From assembly GCA_043784965.1 (NCBI GenBank), contig JAYVXS010000336.1, forward strand, positions 1 through 9,775: a stretch of 9,775 nt of DNA, read 5' to 3'. The position numbers and the translations under genes are program-made. The notes beneath the pieces were generated by a model. That model ran no database searches. It worked only from the letters and a program-made list of their open reading frames with translations, and had not been told where the DNA came from. Source of the stretch: JAYTQQ01 sp043784965. Its GTDB lineage: Bacteria > Bdellovibrionota > Bdellovibrionia > Bdellovibrionales > JAMPXM01. Shown here one piece after another: positions 1 through 5,934 of the stretch (its first letter is position 1; each line of letters begins with the position of its first letter).

Positions 1-263
1 TCAAATTTTAGCGCGGCCTTTGATTTTTTATGCACTACAGTTGAGGCAATAACTCCGGTTCCGCCAGTCCATTGCGCAAGGGTTTTGAGTCGGCCTTCGC
101 CCAGCACCGTAGCGCTTTTCTGAGAAGATCTTCGTTGCGTCATCTGGCCAATTACACTGAAACCAAGAGTGCTGACCAGCCTGCCGAGCTCAACTAATGA
201 GGCCTCGTTTTCATCGTTTGTGGTTTTTGGTAGTTGGACGCCAACTAAAACTGCTTTTTGCAT
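1..263 (-). CDS. hflX: GTPase HflX, N-terminal part (runs off window)
   Basis: The minus strand reads open from the ATG at 263-261 to the window edge: 87 complete codons plus two bases, so the C-terminal part, including the GTPase domain, lies outside. The protein starts MQKAVLVGVQLP and contains ELGRLVSTLGFSVIGQ (about residues 25-40), QRR (43-45) and TVLGEGRLKTLA (52-63). These match the HflX N-terminal domain, where a strand is followed by an 'L..L..T.G..v......QrR......t.iG.GK...L' pattern. HflX is a GTP-binding protein that splits or rescues stalled ribosomes; in several bacteria it is linked to heat stress. The start at 263 gives the usual family N-terminus. An in-frame ATG at 311-309 would add 16 residues (beginning MQILAKISF) and cannot be excluded, because neither start has a clear Shine-Dalgarno. 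It is transcribed divergently from the lipoprotein gene at 490. No GTP-binding motif is visible here, so the call rests on the N-domain alone. Confidence 0.85.
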   Translation of the reverse strand, partial: MQKAVLVGVQLPKTTNDENEASLVELGRLVSTLGFSVIGQMTQRRSSQKSATVLGEGRLKTLAQWTGGTGVIASTVVHKKSKAALKF

Positions 264-397
264 ATGAGTTAGAAGCTGACATTGAAAAGAAATCTTTGCA
301 AGAATTTGCATCAAAAAGTTGGCCTATTTATCCTACTTATTCATCCCGCCAATATGTCGTGTCTATTTTAGGCCATATTAATCCGCGTTAAGTGTTT

Positions 398-426
398 TAT
401 CGAAATAGCTGGCAGAGCTATCGAAA
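398..426. repeat. Direct repeat TATCGAAA x2 flanking a short dyad, operator-like
   Basis: TATCGAAA occurs at 398-405 and 419-426, exactly 21 bp apart (two helical turns). Between and overlapping them is an inverted repeat, ATAGCT (405-410), GGCAG loop, AGCTAT (416-421). It lies about 30 bp upstream of the TATAAT box of the lipoprotein-ggt cluster, in the hflX divergent region, where an activator or repressor could bind. No regulator is identified. Chance occurrence in AT-rich DNA is possible. Confidence 0.35.
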
Positions 427-427
427 A

Positions 428-470
428 TTGACTCCGAATACGAAAATATGTTTTGATATAATCGATATCA
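428..470 (+). promoter_or_regulatory. Extended -10 promoter with overlapping dyad for the lipoprotein-ggt cluster
   Basis: A perfect extended -10, TGATATAAT, lies at 454-462. A TTGACT hexamer at 428-433 is 23 nt from TATAAT, too far for a standard -35, so the extended -10 probably carries the promoter. Transcription would begin near 469 and give a leader of about 20 nt. The -10 is embedded in a perfect inverted repeat, TGATAT (454-459), AATCG, ATATCA (465-470), placed where a repressor could block RNA polymerase. The promoter reading is well supported by sequence; the operator is inference. Confidence 0.55.
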
Positions 471-473
471 AAA

Positions 474-480
474 AAAGGAG
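474..480 (+). promoter_or_regulatory. Shine-Dalgarno for the lipoprotein gene at 490
   Basis: AAAGGAG ends 9 nt before the ATG at 490. This is one of the strongest ribosome-binding sites in the window and fixes the start of the first gene of the cluster. Confidence 0.75.
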
Positions 481-489
481 ACCCCCAAC

Positions 490-1344
490 ATGTTTAAAAC
501 ATCATTCTTTTATGCTCTTCTCGCCACAATAATGGCATTATCTTGCTCAAAGGCCTTGCAGGAAGATCCAATGCCACTTGGTCAAAAACCCGGGATTGAT
601 CATAATGGCAAGGCTGTTTCTAGCCTATCTGCAGCTCAAGAAAGGGATTTTTTTAGTTTTATGCAGGAGTCAGGTCGAGTAGAAGATGCAACCAGTGTTT
701 TGAATGCGATGACACCTGGAGCACAGCCTCAAAGCGACGATGCAAAAACTCAAAGTATGGCTGTACAGATGGTAAATTGTAAGCGGACGAGCGTTGACAC
801 TTCAGGTACCAATGCGGCAAGCCGTTTTGAAATTGGGGCGACTGTCTCCGGCACTGCCTGCCCGGTACAATTGAATGTTTTGTTCTCTGCAATCAAGCAA
901 GATTCCAAGATGATGTACAGTTTCAACTCAGTTTTTGAAATTAAAGATCCAGCAATGAAAACAAATAATGATGTAATAAAGCAGAGTGCATTGGGTAATG
1001 GAACCAATGAAATCAACGGATCTAGCCGAGATTTTACGGAGAATATTGAGTACAAGGCCGCCAGTGAAATTATTTCGATCAGTCGTGGGAGCATTACCAC
1101 GTTGAGTTTTGTCAAAGCGAAGATTCACCTTATAAATCGACAAATTGAGAGTGTGCAGTTCGAAGAAAGTAATGAATTTAAATTTCCCGATCATTCGATT
1201 TTAATTCAACGAATGACCGTAAAGACCACAGCAACTCAGACGCGCACCGCCTATTATTTTAACGGAGCCAGCTTGAGTGTGGAGGCCTATAACCGGCTAA
1301 AAAAGGGCTTGGGATACCAATCAATAGTGGTAAATAAACTTTAA
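490..1344 (+). CDS. Predicted lipoprotein of unknown function
   Basis: This 284-residue protein begins with a type II signal peptide: a short basic n-region (MFK), a hydrophobic stretch (residues 5-17) and a lipobox-like ALSC with Cys19 as the lipidation site. Alanine at -3 is less usual than leucine, so processing is likely but not certain. The mature part starts with a Pro/Gly/Ser-rich linker (about 20-50). A polar, strand-rich region follows, with Cys97 and Cys124 as a possible disulfide pair. I recognise no domain. The start is set by AAAGGAG nine bases upstream. Its stop TAA overlaps the ATG of the gamma-glutamyltransferase gene by one base (TAATG), which points to translational coupling. 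The protein may therefore work with the periplasmic GGT or anchor near it, but this is inferred from context only. Confidence 0.8.
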   Translation: MFKTSFFYALLATIMALSCSKALQEDPMPLGQKPGIDHNGKAVSSLSAAQERDFFSFMQESGRVEDATSVLNAMTPGAQPQSDDAKTQSMAVQMVNCKRTSVDTSGTNAASRFEIGATVSGTACPVQLNVLFSAIKQDSKMMYSFNSVFEIKDPAMKTNNDVIKQSALGNGTNEINGSSRDFTENIEYKAASEIISISRGSITTLSFVKAKIHLINRQIESVQFEESNEFKFPDHSILIQRMTVKTTATQTRTAYYFNGASLSVEAYNRLKKGLGYQSIVVNKL

Positions 1345-3035
1345 TGAAAAATTTTTGGCTTTTAGCTTCACTTTCTATTTCAACTCCAGCATTCGCGGCG
1401 CCAATATCCGCGCAGCAGATAATGATTACCGCCCCAAGTGAATATGCGGTTCAAGTTGGCAAAGAAATTCATGCTCAGGGTGGTAATGTTGTGGATGTTG
1501 CGGTGGCGGCGGCATTGACCTTGAGCGTGACTAGTCCATATTTTGCCTCTCTTGGGGGCGGCGGGTTTTCATTGGTTAATATGGCCGGCAAGACTGAAGC
1601 CATTGACTTTAGAGAAACCGCTCCTTCGAAGGCAGTTCAGGAGCTTTTTAATGATGTGGCTTCAGAGGATTCGATTCAAGGTGGTAAGGCTGTTGGAGTT
1701 CCCGGGATACCTATGGGGCTCTGGGCACTCCATAAAAAACACGGAAAACTAAAGTGGAGGCAACTTTTCACCAAGCCAATTCAATTGGCGCGACAGGGCT
1801 TTCATGTCAGTGGTGAATGGATTTCAAATACTAACAAAGCCAAACAAGAGTTCAATTTAAGCGCTAAAAAGAAATTTTTTAAAAAAGGTGAGCAGAGCTA
1901 TCAGCCTAACGAAATGTTAAAGCAGCCTGAGTTGGCACAACTACTTGAGCAATTTTCAAAAAATGGACCCAAGGTTTTTTATGAAGGGGCTGTTGCCAAT
2001 GACATTATAAAAACTGTCCAGGACTCAAAGGGGGTTATGACTTTCGAAGATCTAAAGAGATATCGCGAGAGATGGCTAGAGCCCGTGCATATTCGTGTAT
2101 TTGATTCAGATATAGATCTGATGCCTCCACCAAGTAGTGGCGGTGTGGTATTGGCAAGTGCTTTGAAATTAGCTGAAAAGTTGGCTTTGAAAAAGCAGAA
2201 ACTTCTCAGTTTCGAAGAGCTATCAACAATAGCGAAGATTTTAAAGGCCGCCTTTTATTCGCGTAATTTTTTTGGTGATCCTGACTTCGTGAAAAATCCG
2301 ACTGAATTTTTGATTTCAGACGCCTACTTGAGCAAGGTGGCTCAGTTGATTAGCGAAAACTATAAAAATTTTGATGACGAAATGGTGAAGCTTTCAAATA
2401 ACTATGGGGGCGATCCCAGCACTCACGAAAAAGCTGAAACCACGCATTTGAGTGTTCTAGATATTGAAGGCCATGCGGTTGCCATGACCATTACTCTCAA
2501 TGGCAATTATGGCTCTGGACTAGTCACCGAAAAATATGGGATAGCACTGAATAATGAAATGGATGATTTTAATATTCATCCTGGCAAACCCAATCTGTAT
2601 GGACTCATTCAAGGCGAGCCCAATAAAGTGGCGCCATTAAAGCGTCCACTCAGCTCGATGAGTCCAACACTCGTAAGTCAAAATGGAAAGGTCATTATGA
2701 GTTTGGGTTCTCCTGGTGGGCCCCGCATAATCAGCGGCGTTTTTCAGGTTTTATACCGCAAGCTGGTGAATGGCTTAGATATGGACCAGGCCATTCAAGC
2801 GCCAAGAATACATCACCAATATAAGCCGAATACGATCTATACGGACAAAAATAAGTTTACTCCTGAAACACTTGAGTTCTTACGCAAACAGAATTTTAAT
2901 GTAGAAGAAAGTTGGATGGGAAAAGTATACGGAGCTTGTATTGAACATAGCTCAGTATTAAGCGGAAGCATCGAGACCGATATTTTACAGGGCGCATTTG
3001 ATTCAAGGGGAGAAGGCGCAGCGGGCGGGATTTAA
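1344..3035 (+). CDS. ggt: Gamma-glutamyltransferase (glutathione hydrolase), periplasmic
   Basis: A 563-residue Ntn-hydrolase that autocleaves and then hydrolyses glutathione and other gamma-glutamyl compounds or transfers the gamma-glutamyl group to amino acids. A Sec signal peptide with cleavage near PAFA|AP (residue 19) sends it to the periplasm. The large subunit would span about 20-365. It contains GGNVVDVAVAAA (46-57), the GGGGF loop (71-75) and AIDFR, whose Arg90 matches the gamma-glutamyl carboxylate-binding Arg114 of the E. coli enzyme. The cleavage and catalytic site is ETTHLSV, with Thr366 as the expected nucleophile (E. coli Thr391). The small subunit (366-563, about 198 residues) has the lid-loop motif NNEMDDFNIHPGKPN (403-417), PLSSMSPT (435-442) and GSPGG (455-459). 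All key residues are present, so it should be active. Its ATG overlaps the upstream lipoprotein stop, and 24 nt separate its stop from the next gene. Confidence 0.96.
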   Translation: MKNFWLLASLSISTPAFAAPISAQQIMITAPSEYAVQVGKEIHAQGGNVVDVAVAAALTLSVTSPYFASLGGGGFSLVNMAGKTEAIDFRETAPSKAVQELFNDVASEDSIQGGKAVGVPGIPMGLWALHKKHGKLKWRQLFTKPIQLARQGFHVSGEWISNTNKAKQEFNLSAKKKFFKKGEQSYQPNEMLKQPELAQLLEQFSKNGPKVFYEGAVANDIIKTVQDSKGVMTFEDLKRYRERWLEPVHIRVFDSDIDLMPPPSSGGVVLASALKLAEKLALKKQKLLSFEELSTIAKILKAAFYSRNFFGDPDFVKNPTEFLISDAYLSKVAQLISENYKNFDDEMVKLSNNYGGDPSTHEKAETTHLSVLDIEGHAVAMTITLNGNYGSGLVTEKYGIALNNEMDDFNIHPGKPNLYGLIQGEPNKVAPLKRPLSSMSPTLVSQNGKVIMSLGSPGGPRIISGVFQVLYRKLVNGLDMDQAIQAPRIHHQYKPNTIYTDKNKFTPETLEFLRKQNFNVEESWMGKVYGACIEHSSVLSGSIETDILQGAFDSRGEGAAGGI

Positions 3036-3059
3036 TTTTTTGCACAAGAGGAAGCATAT

Positions 3060-3668
3060 ATGAATATAATCAGAAAATATTTGTTCGCGACTAAATTCGC
3101 GACTAAATTCGCGACTGACTTCGCAACTAATTTTGTAACCAAGTACATGACAACGAACATGACTGTTTTGGTCTTGGCATTCTCGATTTCGGGTTGCAAG
3201 CAAATCGACACACCCAACGGTGAGGCTCCTAAAGAATATCTCGAATTACTCAAGGGATATATTGCAGATTACAAGGGTGCAATGGATGCAAATCCTGGAG
3301 TTCTTCGATTATTTTTTGATGGCAAAAAGTTTCATATTGGTTTTACGGGTAAGATCAATGATGTGACAGGTGATGAGCGATGTAAATCGCAACTTGGCGA
3401 TCTGCAGTCGATTCAGGTAAACGATGAGGGCACAATACTTGAGGCGGCCAGTTTTGCTTTTTCGTCTCCGAATTGCCAATTGATCTTAGGGCGATCAGTT
3501 AATTTGATTTTCTCGAAAAATGGTCCAAGGCTTGAATTGAGTGTTTCGATACTGAAAGAATTTCGCCAGATTCAAATCTGTCAAGACACTCCACCACCGA
3601 GCCCCACTCGCACCTGTAGGCGGGATATTCAAAACTTTTACTTTAGTGGCATTTTTGAAAAGCCCTAA
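3060..3668 (+). CDS. Predicted lipoprotein with repeat-expanded signal peptide, unknown function
   Basis: A 202-residue protein with the lipobox SISGC, Cys46 being the lipidation site, preceded by the hydrophobic core MTVLVLAFSI (34-43). The n-region is unusually long (about 33 residues) because residues 9-32 are an array of four-residue repeats: FATK, FATK, FATD, FATN, FVTK, YMTT. The start at 3060 is supported by AGAGGA at 3047-3052 with 7-nt spacing. An internal ATG at 3147 (Met30) would give a normal-length signal peptide but has no ribosome-binding site. The mature part (47-202) has four further cysteines (108, 139, 174, 186) that could form two disulfides, a strand-rich middle and a proline-rich turn (PPPSPT, 178-183). 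I recognise no family. It sits 24 nt after ggt and 29 nt before the ThiL-like gene, so it is probably co-transcribed with both. Confidence 0.75.
   Translation: MNIIRKYLFATKFATKFATDFATNFVTKYMTTNMTVLVLAFSISGCKQIDTPNGEAPKEYLELLKGYIADYKGAMDANPGVLRLFFDGKKFHIGFTGKINDVTGDERCKSQLGDLQSIQVNDEGTILEAASFAFSSPNCQLILGRSVNLIFSKNGPRLELSVSILKEFRQIQICQDTPPPSPTRTCRRDIQNFYFSGIFEKP
3084..3158 (+). repeat. 12-bp in-frame minisatellite in a lipoprotein signal peptide
   Basis: Units of ttcgcgactaaa start at 3084, 3096, 3108, 3120, 3132 and 3144, with a partial unit at 3156. The first two are identical. The third differs only in its last codon, the fourth also in codon two, and the fifth to seventh are progressively degenerate while still encoding an [F/Y/N]-x-T-x pattern. 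The period is a multiple of three, so copy-number change keeps the frame. Units 1-3 each carry the palindrome TCGCGA. Confidence 0.9.
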
Positions 3669-3697
3669 GTCATGCCCCACTACTGGTTAAGCCGTTT

Positions 3698-4699
3698 ATG
3701 AAAGAGTTTCGTGAGCTCGATTTTTTGTTGAAGAATGCACCAAGGAGCCGGTTGCAAAAAAATCGGCTTTTTGAGAGTGATTGCGAAATTCTTAAGCTTC
3801 GTTCAACTTATTTGGCTCTTTCAGTCGATTCCATTTCTGAAGAAATTTACCAGAAATTGTACAAAGATCCATTTACCTGGGGTTGGATGACGGTGATGTC
3901 ATCGGTCTCTGATTTGGCCGCCAGTGCAACCGAGCCGATTGGACTTTTGCTTTCAAGCGAATGGAAGTTTGGTACAAAACTCAAAATAAAATCGAGATTC
4001 TTTAAAGGCGTAAATGCTGCACTTAAAAGGTCGAAAATGGCGTTGTTGGGAGGCGACTCCGGTGTGGCGGCAGAATATTTTTTTAGCGCAACGGCTGTCG
4101 GTGAAGCCGGCTTGCTGCCACTTATGCGAAAGCCAGCTAAAATCGGGGATTATGTCTGTCTTCTTGGGCGAAAAAAACTAGGTATAGGGCCGGCATTGGC
4201 GTTGAGATTTTTACGTAATTTGTCAGCGCACGAACTTGCAGAGAGTCTTTATCGGCCCGAGCCAAACATTCAAATAATGAAAAAATTGAGACTTTTCATA
4301 AGAGCAAGTATCGACACAAGCGATGGATTGGCAGCAAGCTTAAACATTATTTCTAAGCTAAATAATGTGGGGTTTCAGCTCAAGTACTCAAAAGAACTGA
4401 TGCATCCTAGGGCGCTTCAATTTTGTCGGCGCCACAATATTCACCCGCTTGTGCTCTGGATGGGGGACCTGGGTGATTACCAGACTTTGGTGTTTGTACC
4501 CCCTGAAAAGTTGGCGGGAGCGAGTAAAAATTGTGCTGAACTTTTGGTCATTGGTAGGCTGGTAAAAAACTCAAAGCAGTGCCTCGTGGACTTTAATGGC
4601 GAAAATGTACAATTACCGCTTCATCTGCTGGATGAGAGCCTTAGAGACCTAAAGTCCATCCGACGAGCTAGCCTAAAAATATGTAAATATTTTGAATGA
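3698..4699 (+). CDS. ThiL-like / AIR-synthase-related (PurM superfamily) protein
   Basis: This 333-residue protein has the order of motifs seen in thiamine-monophosphate kinase (ThiL) and its PurM/SelD/HypE relatives. These are ESDCEIL (26-32, the place of GDDAAVL), LSVDSISEEIY (41-51), VSDLAASATEP (70-80, the place of NLSDiAAMGA.P), LLGGDS (116-121), IDTSDGLAAS (205-214, the DiSDGL motif) and GDLGDYQTLVF (256-266, the place of GGEDYELLF). The metal- and ATP-linked aspartates (28, 44, 72, 120, 209) are kept, so nucleotide binding is plausible. Two substrate-side motifs differ: the EGvHF stretch of ThiL is SEEIY here, and GGEDYEL has lost its Glu. ThiL makes thiamine diphosphate from thiamine phosphate with ATP, but no other thiamine gene is in the window, so true ThiL activity is uncertain. 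The Shine-Dalgarno before the ATG is weak, and no other in-frame start exists back to the previous gene. It is probably part of the ggt transcription unit. Confidence 0.75.
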   Translation: MKEFRELDFLLKNAPRSRLQKNRLFESDCEILKLRSTYLALSVDSISEEIYQKLYKDPFTWGWMTVMSSVSDLAASATEPIGLLLSSEWKFGTKLKIKSRFFKGVNAALKRSKMALLGGDSGVAAEYFFSATAVGEAGLLPLMRKPAKIGDYVCLLGRKKLGIGPALALRFLRNLSAHELAESLYRPEPNIQIMKKLRLFIRASIDTSDGLAASLNIISKLNNVGFQLKYSKELMHPRALQFCRRHNIHPLVLWMGDLGDYQTLVFVPPEKLAGASKNCAELLVIGRLVKNSKQCLVDFNGENVQLPLHLLDESLRDLKSIRRASLKICKYFE

Positions 4700-4700
4700 G

Positions 4701-4741
4701 TTGGCTTCGTTCACTTGACCTTTTTATAATCGAAAACATAT
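4701..4741 (+). promoter_or_regulatory. dnaJ promoter region: sigma-70 and sigma-32-like elements overlapping
   Basis: Two readings fit. A sigma-70 type has TTGGCT (4701-4706), 18 nt, and a perfect TATAAT (4725-4730). A heat-shock sigma-32 type has CTTGACC (4714-4720), 13 nt, then AAACATAT (4734-4741), compared with the E. coli consensus CTTGAAA ... CCCCATNT. The dnaK promoter has the same CTTGAC and the same 13-nt spacing. No CIRCE (HrcA operator) is present. A start point near 4737-4748 would leave almost no leader for an ATG at 4754, which supports the ATG at 4766 as the dnaJ start. Confidence 0.5.
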
Positions 4742-4765
4742 TGTGCATTAATTATGGGGACCGGC

Positions 4766-5848
4766 ATGTCAAAAGAAGATTATTATGTAGTTTTAGGGGT
4801 GGAGCGGACCTCCGATCAAGATTCAATCAAAAAAGCTTATCGCAAGCTTGCAATGCAGTATCATCCGGATAAAAACCCGGGAAATGATGAGGCTGAGAGT
4901 AAATTTAAAATTTGTGCCGCAGCTTATGAGGTCTTAGGTGATCCAGAAAAGCGTGAGAAGTATGATCGATTCGGGCACGCGGCCTTTTCAAATGGCGGTG
5001 GATTTCAAAATACTGAAGATGTTTTTTCAAGTTTTGGAGACATTTTTTCGGATTTTTTTGGCGCTTCAAGATCGCGCCCACGTTCTCGGCAACAAACAGG
5101 GCGTGGTTCGGATTTAAGATATATGTGCGAAGTTCATCTAAAGGACGTCATTAAGGGTTCAGATCGAGATGTTGAATTTGAAACCGAAGAGGGCTGTGTT
5201 GATTGCAGTGGCTCTGGCGCCCAAAAAGGGACGAGTGCTGAAACCTGCAAGCACTGTCGAGGTCAAGGTCAAGTTGTCGCTTCGCAAGGCTTTTTCTCAG
5301 TAGCGACCACCTGTCCAATTTGTCACGGTCAAGGTCGAATTATTAAAAGTCCGTGTGAAAAATGTCGTGGAAGTGGGCGAACAAAAACCAAGCGTAAAAT
5401 CAGAGTTAATATTCCTGCTGGTGTTGATAATGGCACTCAGCTTCGCGTGAGTGGTGAAGGCGAAGGTGGATTTCGCGGTGGACCTGCCGGTGACCTTCAT
5501 GTCGAGATTCGCATTGCCGACGATGAGCGATTTGAGCGTCACGGTTTAGACCTGCTTTCTCATGTGAAGATCTCCTATCTGCAAGCGCTACTTGGCTCGC
5601 ACCTCGGTGTTGATACTTTTGAAGGTAAAGAAGAGCTGTTGATTCCTGCAGGCAGTGCACATGGCGATCGTATCAAATTAGATCGACGTGGGGTACCCTC
5701 ATTGCGCGGTGGTGGTAGGGGTCATCTTTATTTCGAGATTGAAGTTGAAATCCCTCAGAAGCTCAAAAAGGAAGAAGAAAAGCTTCTGCGCGAATTGGCA
5801 AAGCTTAGGGGAGAAAAAGTACTCGATCCAAAAAAGGGCTTTTTTTAA
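4766..5848 (+). CDS. dnaJ: Chaperone DnaJ (class A Hsp40)
   Basis: Co-chaperone that binds unfolded clients and stimulates DnaK ATP hydrolysis in the cytoplasm. The 360-residue form has a J-domain (about 5-70) with HPD at 33-35, and a short Gly/Phe-rich region (about 75-115). Its zinc-binding domain has four CxxCxGxG repeats at Cys144/147, 161/164, 183/186 and 197/200. Two C-terminal beta-sandwich client-binding domains follow (about 205-335). All class A elements are intact. An in-frame ATG at 4754 would add MGTG, but I prefer 4766. It gives the typical MSKEDYY start, has GGGGA (4756-4760) five bases upstream and leaves a usable leader after the promoter. The gene precedes dnaK by 86 nt, the reverse of the common dnaK-dnaJ order, and no grpE is adjacent. 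The last codons contain A6-GGGC-T7, a composition oddity of the Lys-Lys-Gly-Phe-Phe tail. Confidence 0.97.
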   Translation: MSKEDYYVVLGVERTSDQDSIKKAYRKLAMQYHPDKNPGNDEAESKFKICAAAYEVLGDPEKREKYDRFGHAAFSNGGGFQNTEDVFSSFGDIFSDFFGASRSRPRSRQQTGRGSDLRYMCEVHLKDVIKGSDRDVEFETEEGCVDCSGSGAQKGTSAETCKHCRGQGQVVASQGFFSVATTCPICHGQGRIIKSPCEKCRGSGRTKTKRKIRVNIPAGVDNGTQLRVSGEGEGGFRGGPAGDLHVEIRIADDERFERHGLDLLSHVKISYLQALLGSHLGVDTFEGKEELLIPAGSAHGDRIKLDRRGVPSLRGGGRGHLYFEIEVEIPQKLKKEEEKLLRELAKLRGEKVLDPKKGFF

Positions 5849-5857
5849 AGGCTCTTA

Positions 5858-5885
5858 CTTGACGAGTTGCGAATCGGACCCAAAT
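5858..5885 (+). promoter_or_regulatory. Sigma-32-like promoter for dnaK
   Basis: CTTGACG (5858-5864) is followed after 13 nt by ACCCAAAT (5878-5885). This is a fair match to the E. coli heat-shock consensus CTTGAAA / CCCCATNT, and poor as a sigma-70 promoter because no -10 lies 16-18 nt from TTGACG. Start would be near 5892, giving a leader of about 43 nt. It suggests dnaK can be transcribed independently of dnaJ. This is a pattern match, not a demonstrated promoter. Confidence 0.45.
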
Positions 5886-5934
5886 TTAAAATGTAAATGA
5901 TTTAAGTCTTAAAAGTTTATTAAAGGAGTCTCAA

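Noticed and set aside
264..323. N-terminal extension of HflX to ATG 311-309
   Set aside because: The extension (MQILAKISF...) does not resemble the family N-terminus, while the start at 263 gives the typical beginning; kept only as an alternative.
197..391. A 64-codon plus-strand open frame
   Set aside because: It is antisense to the recognisable HflX N-terminus, has no ribosome-binding site and no recognisable protein features.
3003..3253. Minus-strand open frames with repeated SREF or VANL motifs
   Set aside because: They are reverse-strand readings of the 12-bp minisatellite, whose period of a multiple of three keeps several frames open. They lack any other coding support.
5830..5836. 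A AAA AAG slippery heptamer in frame near the end of dnaJ, with AGGGGAG at 5807-5813 upstream, resembling the dnaX frameshift signal
   Set aside because: A -1 slip would only replace the last three residues with eight. The SD-like element is 16 nt away rather than about 10, and no strong hairpin follows. It is most simply explained by the Lys-Lys codons.
5688..5900. A 70-codon open frame overlapping the end of dnaJ
   Set aside because: It is the +1 shadow of the dnaJ tail, with a Lys/Ser-rich low-complexity product and no ribosome-binding site.
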